Assembly (NCBI RefSeq): GCF_900078705.1
Contig: NZ_FKIF01000008.1
Span: 248,001 to 312,000 of the forward strand
Source of the DNA: Bordetella ansorpii
GTDB taxonomy: Bacteria; Pseudomonadota; Gammaproteobacteria; Burkholderiales; Burkholderiaceae_B
Reading direction: 5' to 3'
Length of the DNA: 64,000 nt
A program made the position numbers and the translations under genes. Below the pieces are notes generated by a model, which saw only the letters and a program-made list of their open reading frames with translations, was not told where the DNA came from and searched no databases. This document shows, one piece after another, positions 53,895 through 61,569 of this stretch (positions are counted from its first letter, which is position 1; the number at the start of each line of letters is the position of its first letter).

Positions 53895-53903
53895 GGTCTG
53901 ACG

Positions 53904-54761
53904 ATGCGCGCTTCTTCGCAAAAAACGCTGTACCTCTCCAACCGCGCGCGGTTGCAGCGCCCGCAAGCCGCCGATCCGGTCCTCGATGCGTTCGAGGCGA
54001 ACTGGATCGCCGAACGGCTGGACACCTTCGGCCAGGTCGCGTTCCCCGATACGCTCACGCAACTGCAAGCGGCGCTCGATAGCCAAATCGCCGCCGAGCA
54101 GCAATCGACCGATCCGAGCGCGGCCTACGTGGCCCAACACATGAGCCGTGACGCATTTCGGGTCTTGGTGCAAGAGTTCGCCATCGACGGGCTCACCGAG
54201 GCGCAGGTTTTCTATTTCGCGTTGCCCCGGTTGCCGCTGCCTGCACAAATGCCTCTGCTCAGGATCATGATCGACGAGTTCGGTTCGGGAAACCTCAAGC
54301 GTGCGCACACCACGCTCTACGAGGACCTGTTGCGTGAACTGGACATGCCGCTGGACCTGGAGCACTACCTGGACCAGGTTGAAGAAACCAGCTTCGAATT
54401 CGTGAATCTGTTTTTCTGGCTCGCGCTGCGGGCCGACGATCCCTCGTACTTTGCCGGCGCGCTGACCTATCTGGAAACGGCAATCCCCGCGTTCTTTGAG
54501 TGCTACGCCCAAGGTTGTCATCGACTTGGCATAGGCGCCCATGCGTACTACACCGAGCATCAGCACATCGATGGGTTTCACGCCATTGAGGGCCAGCGTC
54601 TGCTCAAGGCCATGAGCGGTGCGGGCTGCTTGCACCCGGGAAAAGCCTTTCTCGGCATCAAATTGGCCAGTCTCATTACCGATGCGGCCTTTCAGCACGC
54701 CGTGCGCAAAGCGCAGCGCACGGCGCGCGAGCCGGCCGTCGCCACCCAGGAGCAAGCATGA
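53904..54761 (+). CDS. Heme-oxygenase-like di-iron N-oxygenase (RohS-like)
   Basis: A 285-residue protein of the iron-containing redox enzyme family (HDO fold). Characteristic IDEFGSGNLKRAHTTLYEDL holds candidate ligands E125 and H135; further candidates are E191 and the E218/H219/H221/D223/H226 cluster in TEHQHIDGFH. RohS-type HDOs oxidise the amino group of 2-aminoimidazole to a nitro group. It starts 9 bp after the lyase gene and overlaps the Rieske gene by 4 bp. Confidence 0.78.
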   Translation: MRASSQKTLYLSNRARLQRPQAADPVLDAFEANWIAERLDTFGQVAFPDTLTQLQAALDSQIAAEQQSTDPSAAYVAQHMSRDAFRVLVQEFAIDGLTEAQVFYFALPRLPLPAQMPLLRIMIDEFGSGNLKRAHTTLYEDLLRELDMPLDLEHYLDQVEETSFEFVNLFFWLALRADDPSYFAGALTYLETAIPAFFECYAQGCHRLGIGAHAYYTEHQHIDGFHAIEGQRLLKAMSGAGCLHPGKAFLGIKLASLITDAAFQHAVRKAQRTAREPAVATQEQA

Positions 54762-55030
54762 TCCCGGTCCAAGACTACGAGGAGATCGGCCGCTTCACGG
54801 TGGTGGTGGGCAACTGCCGCTACAGTATCCCGCGCCATTGCCCACACCGGGCCGGCCGGCTCGATCACGGGTTCATCAGTTCCGCCCGCGGCACGGTGAG
54901 CTGCCCCCTGCACCACTCGGTTTTTGACCTGGCGACAGGCATGCAACTGGCCGGGCCGCCCTGCGGCGACATTTCTGTCCACGCCGAGCAGGTCCAGGCC
55001 ATCCCTATGCAAATTAGAACTCGAGACTGA
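54758..55030 (+). CDS. Small Rieske [2Fe-2S] ferredoxin
   Basis: A 90-residue Rieske protein. Cluster ligands are C28-P-H30 and C49-P-L-H52, with the usual hydrophobic beta core. The overlap with the oxygenase gene makes it the likely electron donor for the di-iron centre. No reductase gene is present in the operon, so a general cellular reductase would be needed. Confidence 0.85.
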   Translation: MIPVQDYEEIGRFTVVVGNCRYSIPRHCPHRAGRLDHGFISSARGTVSCPLHHSVFDLATGMQLAGPPCGDISVHAEQVQAIPMQIRTRD

Positions 55031-55031
55031 T

Positions 55032-56081
55032 ATGGGCACACCCCTCGATATACACCCAGCAATGGCCTACGCACCGCAGGAGCCGTGGCCACCGTTTTCC
55101 GAGTCAGTACTGGGCTGGGACGATTCCTTTCACGACCTCATGCTCAATGATCGCCTACGCATGCACGCCTACCGCGATGCCATCTTCGAGGTTGTGCAGC
55201 GTGGCGACTATGTGGTGGACCTGGGAACGGGTACTGGAATACTGAGCCAGTGGGCGCTGGAGGCCGGCGCGGCCCGCGTGACCGGTATCGAGATGAATGC
55301 TCACATGCTCGATCTTGCCCGACAGCGTATCGCGAACGTCGGGTACGCGGATCGCTTCGAGGCGGTGAACCAGATCTCTTACGACGTACACCTCGCGAAC
55401 CCGGCCGATGTGCTCATCTCGGAAATCATCGGGAATCTGGCGGACAACGAGAATTTCCAGCCGATTCTGGCTGATGCGATTGCGCGCTTTCTGCGTCCAG
55501 GCGGTGCCATCTTGCCGCAAGCCGTCTCATCTTTCTTGGTGCCCGTCGCCGCCGACCAAGCGCATCGCAATATCGCCGAAGGGTTGGTGTCTCGCCTGAA
55601 CGATCGCTATGACGTGACCAAGCTGTATGGCCGGCCGGGCATCCGCTCGCCGTTCGACATCTACTACGATTGCATTTTGCCGCGCGACCTCTACTTGAGC
55701 CAACCCAAGCGGCTGCGCAGGTATGAGGGCGCCTGGGACCAGCCAGCGACCTACGCGAAGTCTCTCGCTTATACGATGACCACAAACGGCACGCTGACTG
55801 GTTTCAAAGGCTATTTCGTTGCCGAGCTTTCCGCGCATACCGTGCTGGATATCTCTGGCGACGATATCTTCGCAGGCACGACCTCCGATAGCTGGAAGCA
55901 CGCCTACCTGCCGATCCAATCGCCGATCGACGTGCAGGCCGGCGACACGCTGAACCTTGCTTTCAGCCGCCGTTACCCTTCTGGCGAGCCCACCGGGTTT
56001 CAGCAGGTGTACGCATGGGCTGGGGGCGTCTACCGCGACGGCACTTTGATCGCGCGCTTTTCCCAGGCGAGTGGCGAATAA
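55032..56081 (+). CDS. PRMT-like SAM-dependent methyltransferase
   Basis: A 349-residue class I methyltransferase. Motif I VVDLGTGTGILS is at 61-72, acidic E87 in GIEMN, and the protein-arginine-methyltransferase double-E loop is recognisable: E131 in ISEIIG and E140 in LADNE, nine apart as in PRMTs. A beta-barrel-like C-terminal half completes the PRMT layout. Bacterial PRMT-like enzymes are uncommon. Being last in an arginine-derived operon, it may methylate a guanidino, aminoimidazole or nitroimidazole nitrogen. ATG 55032 is 1 bp after the previous stop. Confidence 0.78.
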   Translation: MGTPLDIHPAMAYAPQEPWPPFSESVLGWDDSFHDLMLNDRLRMHAYRDAIFEVVQRGDYVVDLGTGTGILSQWALEAGAARVTGIEMNAHMLDLARQRIANVGYADRFEAVNQISYDVHLANPADVLISEIIGNLADNENFQPILADAIARFLRPGGAILPQAVSSFLVPVAADQAHRNIAEGLVSRLNDRYDVTKLYGRPGIRSPFDIYYDCILPRDLYLSQPKRLRRYEGAWDQPATYAKSLAYTMTTNGTLTGFKGYFVAELSAHTVLDISGDDIFAGTTSDSWKHAYLPIQSPIDVQAGDTLNLAFSRRYPSGEPTGFQQVYAWAGGVYRDGTLIARFSQASGE

Positions 56082-56422
56082 CCGTTTTCGCCGAATGCGC
56101 GCCGACGCAAGGCGCCAGTGACAACATCGGTGCCTCGTAGCCACGCGGCTCCAAGTGCCGTGCCGCGTCACGACAACGCCTTGACCCTCTATACCTCGGT
56201 GTTTTTGGCCAGCTTGTGCATGTAGCTGCCTATAGCTGGCATGCCCGGCGCGCTCATGCCGTCAAGGGCCGCAGCGGGCGCCCGTGTCCTCGCCTGCGGC
56301 TGCGGGCCGCGCCAGCGCCCGCTGCATTTCCCCCTTGACGGCACGCGCCTGTCATGCCGCGTCGCCTGCATGGGCACGAAGGGCTACCCCGGCCCTTCGT
56401 GCCCATGTCCAAGGAGACCTCC
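56082..56422. other. 341-bp gap between the biosynthetic operon and DUF932
   Basis: No gene. Near the right end stand a CCCTTGACGG box (56332-56341) and a perfect 15-bp hairpin (56370-56406). This marks the passage from the biosynthetic operon to genomic-island backbone genes. Confidence 0.5.
56370..56406 (+). promoter_or_regulatory. 15-bp perfect hairpin in the DUF932 leader
   Basis: ATGGGCACGAAGGGC and its complement GCCCTTCGTGCCCAT flank a 7-nt loop; the stem ends 5 bp before the AAGGAG ribosome site of the DUF932 gene. Could be a terminator for the upstream operon or a leader structure limiting translation. Confidence 0.55.
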
Positions 56423-57256
56423 ATGCAACCCGCACTCGCTTCCCGCTTTGGCCGCTACCGTCGCGAATTCACCAGCACCAACGGCCAGCCGCTGACCGAA
56501 GACCAACTGCGCAACGTCGCGCCTTCCATCTTTGCCGATGGCGCGCACGAAAGCCGTTCGGCCCGCTACGCCTACATCCCGACCATCGACATCCTGCGCG
56601 GCTTGCGTGCCGAAGGGTTTGAACCCTATACCGCTGTGCAGGCCCACACCCGCAAGGCAGACCACCACGACTACACCAAACACCTGATCCGTCTGCGCCA
56701 CCGTTCCCACAACGACCAGGACACGGCCCACGAAATCATCCTGCTCAACTCCCACAACGGCAGCAGCGCCTATCAGATGTTGGCCGGCGCCTTCCGCTTT
56801 GTTTGCGCCAACGGCCTGATCTGCGGCGACGCATTCCAGGACATCCGCATCCCGCACAAAGGCGACGTGCGCGATCAGGTGCTCGAAGGTGCCAACGTGA
56901 TCCTGGAAGACTTCGGACTGGTCACCGAGTCGCGCGAACGCATGCGCAGCATTACCGTCACGCCCGACGAAGCCCGCGCCTTCGCCACGGCCGCGCTGCA
57001 ACTGCGCTACGACGGTCCGGCCGCACCCATCAGCCCCGAGCAGGCCATCGTGCCGCGCCGTGCCGAGGACGCACGCTCGGACCTGTGGTCGGTTTTTAAC
57101 CGGACCCAAGAAAACTTAGTGCGCGGCGGACTGCCCGGACGCTCGGCCAACAGCCGACGCATCACCACCCGCGCCATCAACGGCATCGATCAGGGCACCG
57201 CGCTCAATCGTGCACTGTGGACCCTCGCCGACGAGATGGCCAAGCTCAAAAGCTGA
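56423..57256 (+). CDS. DUF932 protein, second copy
   Basis: A 277-residue DUF932 protein. VAPSIFADGAHESRSARYAY, YQMLAGAFRFVCANGLICGD and DLWSVFNRTQENLVRGGLPG closely match the copy at 36271-37098. ATG 56423 is chosen because AAGGAG lies 8 bp upstream; ATG 56405 would overlap the hairpin. A backbone gene of a second island or related ICE. Confidence 0.85.
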   Translation: MQPALASRFGRYRREFTSTNGQPLTEDQLRNVAPSIFADGAHESRSARYAYIPTIDILRGLRAEGFEPYTAVQAHTRKADHHDYTKHLIRLRHRSHNDQDTAHEIILLNSHNGSSAYQMLAGAFRFVCANGLICGDAFQDIRIPHKGDVRDQVLEGANVILEDFGLVTESRERMRSITVTPDEARAFATAALQLRYDGPAAPISPEQAIVPRRAEDARSDLWSVFNRTQENLVRGGLPGRSANSRRITTRAINGIDQGTALNRALWTLADEMAKLKS

Positions 57257-57267
57257 CGCCAAGCACG

Positions 57268-57290
57268 CCGCGCCGCCGCTGGCGGCGCGG
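57268..57290. terminator. Hairpin after DUF932
   Basis: CCGCGCCGCC/GGCGGCGCGG form a perfect 10-bp stem with a 3-nt loop 12 bp after the DUF932 stop. GC-rich and without a T run; probable terminator or processing site. Confidence 0.55.
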
Positions 57291-57321
57291 CCCGCCCTGA
57301 ACATGCACAGAGGATGCCACC

Positions 57322-57720
57322 ATGACGCAGCCCAAAGAACCGCCGCTGTATATGTACCGCTGCCCGCGTTGCGCCAGCGATGACGTCGGCCATGACGCGA
57401 CCAGCCGATTCAATCCGGTTACCCAGACCTGGGAACTCAATAGCGAATATGACGATGCCTGGTGCCAAAAATGCGGCGACGTCTCCCTGGTCGCTTACGA
57501 GGTCCAAGGCCAGGCCCTGCACGATCTGCGCGAGCAGGTCCACGCGCACCAAGCGGCCGAGCGCCTGCACGATGCCGCAGGCGATCTGTTCGCCGCTTTG
57601 AGGCGAGCCGCCTGGTTCATCGAGCACGCGGGCGCTTTGCCCCCGCCCGAACGCCAGGCCCGCCATGCCGAGGTTCGGCAAGGCTGGGAGAACGCCTTCA
57701 CCAAAGCCGTCCAAACCTAG
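57322..57720 (+). CDS. Zinc-ribbon hypothetical protein
   Basis: A 132-residue protein with two CxxC knuckles, CPRC (14-17) and CQKC (48-51), forming a likely zinc ribbon, followed by a helical C-terminal half (LHDLREQVHAHQAAERLHDA). Start ATG 57322 with an AGAGGA site upstream. Could be a DNA- or protein-binding adaptor; function unknown. Confidence 0.65.
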   Translation: MTQPKEPPLYMYRCPRCASDDVGHDATSRFNPVTQTWELNSEYDDAWCQKCGDVSLVAYEVQGQALHDLREQVHAHQAAERLHDAAGDLFAALRRAAWFIEHAGALPPPERQARHAEVRQGWENAFTKAVQT

Positions 57721-57847
57721 CCGCCCCGCGCCCCGACCGGCTCCAGCCGGGGCGCGCTGCGCCAAACCGAATCGTCATCCAATTGCCACCCCGTTGCCAC
57801 CTTGATGGCAGCGAGACGCCGTCGGTAGCCCCGCAAGGAGAATCACT

Positions 57848-58300
57848 ATGCACGCCCCTTTATCGACCACCGATCCAACCGCCGGTCTGGCGATTGCCGT
57901 CAATGCGCTGGACAGCATCTTGCGCCAGTCCGCCGTCCCTTTCATCCATGACATCGCCCGTGCGGCCCTGGACCGCCTCCAGGTGCGCCCGGCCGGCGAC
58001 AATCTTGTCCGTGTGATCGTCGCCTTCGAGCGCTTCAATCCGCGCCGCTACGGACAGCCGTGGATTGCCCGCGTGATCCGCTGGCCGCTCGGCAAACGCT
58101 GCGAATTGTCATTCGGCATCTTTTTGGGCAGCGCCTCAGGCGGGGATGGTGAAATCCTGGCGCGCCCGGGCGACATCATCCGTTGGGGCCAACGCGATCA
58201 TCGCGGCCGCCACACCTGGGCGCGATGGGGCATTGCGCAGCAAGACGGGAGCGTGCAGCTCTGCGCCGAACGCGATGCCCGGCGCGTTTTCCGCGTATAG
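57848..58300 (+). CDS. Hypothetical protein of genomic-island type
   Basis: A 150-residue protein (MHAPLSTTDPTAGLAIAVNA). The second half is beta-rich (PWIARVIRWPLGKRCELSFG, then PGDIIRWGQRDHRGR). ATG 57848 has AAGGAGAATCACT before it. No domain is recognised. Flanked by other island genes on the same strand. Confidence 0.6.
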   Translation: MHAPLSTTDPTAGLAIAVNALDSILRQSAVPFIHDIARAALDRLQVRPAGDNLVRVIVAFERFNPRRYGQPWIARVIRWPLGKRCELSFGIFLGSASGGDGEILARPGDIIRWGQRDHRGRHTWARWGIAQQDGSVQLCAERDARRVFRV

Positions 58301-58473
58301 CTGACGCTATACCGCCTCTTGCACATGATCGATCAGCTTCATGCCGCCGAACTGGCCGCACCCGTTCCCGGGGGAGCAGGGTGTGCGGATGGTCCTGGAC
58401 ACCGTCAACGCGTGCTGTCTTAAGGTTGAAGCCCTGATTGCTCCGGCGCGTCAGAACGCCATTTCGCGCCACC

Positions 58474-58866
58474 TCAACGAATGAGGCGTCGATCTTCACC
58501 GACGCAGGCCATCGTGGCCCGGTGCGGCTCGGGCGCGACCGCCCCGGCGCGGCCAGTACGGTCGTGCGTGTGCACGGCGCCTTCGGCGGGCCGCACTTCA
58601 AAATAGGTCGCATCCGTGCTCTCGAGGTCGGCCAGCGCGGCGCGGCGGGCCGTATCCGCAGCGATCACCCAGCGCCGCGCCACGCGCCAGATATCCTCGG
58701 GCAGCTCGCCCTGCAAATTCTCGGCTGTTTGCCACGCATGCCAGCACGTGAGCACGCCATGCGTGCCGCCCAGTGCTGCGTCCAGGGCCCGGCGATAGCG
58801 AGTTTCCGCATCCTGGCGTAGCGCGGCGCTCGCGTCAGAATGATGCAAGGTGACGGTGTAGGACAT
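58474..58866 (-). CDS. Hypothetical protein
   Basis: A 130-residue protein (MSYTVTLHHSDASAALRQDA), probably helical in the first 80 residues with Trp/His (VLTCWHAWQTAENLQGELPE). It is the only minus-strand gene between 56 and 62 kb and is divergent from the L,D-transpeptidase-like gene. No family recognised; the sequence reads as a real protein with a sensible start. Confidence 0.55.
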   Translation of the reverse strand: MSYTVTLHHSDASAALRQDAETRYRRALDAALGGTHGVLTCWHAWQTAENLQGELPEDIWRVARRWVIAADTARRAALADLESTDATYFEVRPAEGAVHTHDRTGRAGAVAPEPHRATMACVGEDRRLIR

Positions 58867-59118
58867 CTTGATTCCAATTAAAGACTGTGTATTTATACAG
58901 GAAAATTGCGCACGTGACCCGACGCCCTTGCCGACAGGTCCCGGATGAAATGCTGGCCGGATGGCGCCCCGTTCGGCGGGCGAGCCCGAAGGTGGCCGGC
59001 CCGCCGCCAGTAACCGTGCAGTGAAACGTAACGACGAGCAAGCGGTCGTTTCCTGTCATCTTTGTTCCGAACGGCCTTTGATAGCGTCTGAAGATTTTCC
59101 CTGGACGATTGACTGAGC

Positions 59119-59610
59119 ATGACGGATCGATACGCAGCAGAACGCGACACGCCGGCCGTCCCGGCATGCATGCGCGCGCCATTTTCCTTGCATTTCGACG
59201 GCCAGGCCTTGACCATCCCGCAGCGCGGCTTGCGCTACCAGGCGGTCTCGGGGCGGCCTGCCGCAGGCGGACACTTCGACTATTCCGCGGCACGCCAGCG
59301 TCTCGTCAACGTCGGCCCCATCCCCGCCGGACAATACTGGATCGATCTGTCGCAGATGTGGGACAACGCTTGGTATCGTTTCACCGCACCGCGTGCGGCC
59401 TGGGGCAACCATCGCATCACCATTCGACCCTATCCCGATACACCGACCTATGGCCGCGGAGGCTTCTTTATCCACGGCGGCGATACGCCAGGTAGCGCGG
59501 GCTGCATCGGCCTGACCCACAACATGGACACCTTTGTGCGGGATATCAAGCGTCTGCTAAACGGCTTGCCGCGGTGCTATATACCCTTGACTGTCGAGTA
59601 TCCGCAATGA
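59119..59610 (+). CDS. DUF2778/Tlde1-like L,D-transpeptidase-fold protein
   Basis: A 163-residue protein with a C-terminal catalytic block GGFFIHGGDTPGSAGCIGL (114-132): H119, D122, S126 and C129 match the L,D-transpeptidase/Tlde1 active site. Like Tlde1 T6SS effectors it is short and has no signal peptide. Such enzymes cut or exchange peptidoglycan cross-links in the periplasm. The next gene overlaps by 4 bp and encodes a small membrane protein, as expected for a toxin-immunity pair. Confidence 0.78.
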   Translation: MTDRYAAERDTPAVPACMRAPFSLHFDGQALTIPQRGLRYQAVSGRPAAGGHFDYSAARQRLVNVGPIPAGQYWIDLSQMWDNAWYRFTAPRAAWGNHRITIRPYPDTPTYGRGGFFIHGGDTPGSAGCIGLTHNMDTFVRDIKRLLNGLPRCYIPLTVEYPQ

Positions 59611-59855
59611 ATCGGCCCCGCCTGCCCCGAGCGTTGTTCGTCGCGATCCTGCTGGTCCTGGTCATCGTGGTGCTGTACGTGAACGCCATCAATCTGTGGG
59701 AGGCTTATGGCAGCGGGCCACCACACTATGGCCGAACCACCAATATGGACAAGTGGGCCAATCCTTGGCCTGCCTTGCTGATCCTCGACGGCCTGGCCAT
59801 AGCCGTGTGCCTGCTGCTGTATCGCTTGCGCCTGCGCGCACGGTCGCAACGATAA
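59607..59855 (+). CDS. Two-helix membrane protein, candidate immunity partner
   Basis: An 82-residue protein with transmembrane helices at about 8-28 (ALFVAILLVLVIVVLYVNA) and 53-72 (PALLILDGLAIAVCLLLYRL); the loop between faces the periplasm if the N-terminus is inside. ATG 59607 overlaps the preceding stop (ATGA). The pairing suggests immunity or a membrane anchor; sequence alone does not prove it. Confidence 0.65.
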   Translation: MNRPRLPRALFVAILLVLVIVVLYVNAINLWEAYGSGPPHYGRTTNMDKWANPWPALLILDGLAIAVCLLLYRLRLRARSQR

Positions 59856-60165
59856 CGCGACGCCGTCCATCGCGTGCTCCTTGTCTCCATGCGGGGCGCA
59901 TCACATGCGCCGGCCCGCAGAGGCACCATTCGCCTTTTTCTGACCGCTTGCGCTGCACAGTGCGCCGGGACTACATCGCGTAGTGTCGGATGCGGGCAGG
60001 GGAGGGCTTGCCTGTCGATTCCCAGCGTACCGGACCGTTCTTGCCGTCCAGGGCCGCGCGCTGGGCAGCGCTTGCGGCTTGCGCCGGTGCCCCCTTGACG
60101 GCTGCGCTGCGGCCCGGCCCGGGCCTGGGGCCAGGCAATCCCGCCTGGTGCCTCAGGAGCACCTT
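59856..60165. other. 310-bp gap before radC with conserved leader
   Basis: No gene. The last 75 bp form the leader: a CCCTTGACGGCTGCGCTGCG box (60093 onward) and the hairpin CCAGGC/GCCTGG around AATCCC (60131-60148), then CAGGAG. Confidence 0.5.
60131..60148 (+). promoter_or_regulatory. Conserved leader hairpin before radC
   Basis: Stem CCAGGC/GCCTGG with hexaloop AATCCC. Relative to the hairpins at 63188 and 63778 (CGGGC/GCCCG, loop AATTCC) one base pair changes from G-C to A-T on both sides, a compensatory change. Confidence 0.6.
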
Positions 60166-60708
60166 ATGACGACGCAGCGTCCCATCTTCGATCCTGACCA
60201 CGACCACGTGTCAGCCGCCGCCGAACCGCCCACATTGATGGTGCGGGAAAGATCACGCCACTATCGACCCGCCGCGCCCGACGAAATTTTCAGCGCCGCC
60301 CGCCATGCTGCCCATTCGGTATTGGCGGATCGACCTTGCGTGGCCGCGACCCAGCGTGCGCGCGCGTGGTGCGCGGCGATGCTTTGCGCGCGTGACGTCG
60401 AGGTCTTTGCCGTGCTTGCGCTGGACAATCAGCACTGCGTGGTGGCCTACGACGAATTGTTCCGCGGAACCGTTGCGGAGTGCGCGGTCTATCCGCGCGA
60501 GGTCTTGCAGCTACTGCTTCGCCGCGGCGCGACGGCCGCCATCATCACGCACAATCATCCCAGCGGGAATCCCCAGTTCAGCGAGGCCGACAAGAGGTTG
60601 ACGCACACACTACGCCAGGCCTTGGAGCTGGTCGATATCCGTTTGCTTGACCACATCCTGGTCGCCGGCGGCGAGACCGTTTCATTCGCCGAAGCCGGGC
60701 TGCTGTAG
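60166..60708 (+). CDS. radC: RadC-family JAB-domain protein
   Basis: A 180-residue RadC-like protein. The MPN/JAMM signature is THNHPSGNPQFSEAD: H129, H131, S133 and D142, with the catalytic-Glu region around DELFRGT. RadC proteins are common on genomic islands and plasmids; despite the name their repair role is unproved. ATG 60166 is preceded by CAGGAGCACCTT. Confidence 0.9.
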   Translation: MTTQRPIFDPDHDHVSAAAEPPTLMVRERSRHYRPAAPDEIFSAARHAAHSVLADRPCVAATQRARAWCAAMLCARDVEVFAVLALDNQHCVVAYDELFRGTVAECAVYPREVLQLLLRRGATAAIITHNHPSGNPQFSEADKRLTHTLRQALELVDIRLLDHILVAGGETVSFAEAGLL

Positions 60709-60717
60709 AGCCCGGGC

Positions 60718-60739
60718 GCGGGCGCCGTCAGGCGCCCGC
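60718..60739. terminator. Hairpin after radC
   Basis: GCGGGCGCC/GGCGCCCGC, a perfect 9-bp stem with GTCA loop, 10 bp after the radC stop. No T run. Likely terminator. Confidence 0.55.
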
Positions 60740-60932
60740 TGATCGTAGCGGTGCCGGGCACAGCCACCGCAGAGGCTGCCAGGCGTCCAGATGTCGCGTT
60801 TTTCGGAAACGCCACCGACATCTTTTCGGCCTATAAGCGACAGAATCACACAGCGCTCAGCGCAAGCCAAAGAGGGGCCAAAGTTCAGCGATGCACAGGG
60901 TAGGCCGCGCTTTGCCGCCCCGGGAGAACCAG

Positions 60933-61514
60933 ATGCACAGCCGCCATTATTTCGTGTCGGTCAAGGACATGGATGCGCATTTCTTAGAATTCGTGCAGGA
61001 TGATTGCCAAGACGACGATCAACCGCTCTACTGCGTGATCCCCCATACGCAGATCCAAAGCCGGTTCGGGTTCTTGCTCAACGAACTACCGACCGAACAC
61101 CCGCTCGTGCAGGTTCGTCAGTACATCGAATCTCACGTCGATCCTCGATTGTCGGCAGCCATCCTTGATGATTGGCAAACACTTTCCCTCCAAGACGTTG
61201 CCACGCTCGCACGTTTGGTCGCGTTTCGCGTGCTGGTGCTGCGCATTCTCCATTCGGCACATACCCCGTACCTGTTGCAGGAGGAACTGCGCTACAACTA
61301 CCTGTGGCGCTGGTTCTGTGGTGAGCAATTTCTGCTTGTCGACGTACCGGGTGCGGCCAGAATCGATGAAATGCTCGCCGAGCTGAGCGACGGCAACAAT
61401 CTGGCGCCCATACTTCTGGACGTGATCGACGCGGCACAGCAACTGGACCCGCATGGCTACGAGGCCTTCCAGATCGATCATGCTGGGCTAGCGCAATGGC
61501 ATTCCCAACATTGA
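60933..61514 (+). CDS. Hypothetical protein
   Basis: A 193-residue acidic, mostly helical protein (MHSRHYFVSVKDMDAHFLEF). ATG 60933 follows GGGAGAACCAG. Blocks such as YCVIPHTQIQSRFGFLLNEL and LRYNYLWRWFCGEQFLLVD are distinctive, but I recognise no family. It lies between radC and the EEP nuclease gene on the same strand. Confidence 0.6.
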   Translation: MHSRHYFVSVKDMDAHFLEFVQDDCQDDDQPLYCVIPHTQIQSRFGFLLNELPTEHPLVQVRQYIESHVDPRLSAAILDDWQTLSLQDVATLARLVAFRVLVLRILHSAHTPYLLQEELRYNYLWRWFCGEQFLLVDVPGAARIDEMLAELSDGNNLAPILLDVIDAAQQLDPHGYEAFQIDHAGLAQWHSQH

Positions 61515-61569
61515 TCCCCATCGTCGGCGACAGCGCCGGGCTCTCTGCCACCGTTCAAGGAACCTACTC

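Noticed and set aside
53190..54755. A 521-residue minus-strand open frame across the lyase and oxygenase genes
   Set aside because: Antisense to two enzymes with intact catalytic residues and overlapping operon structure.
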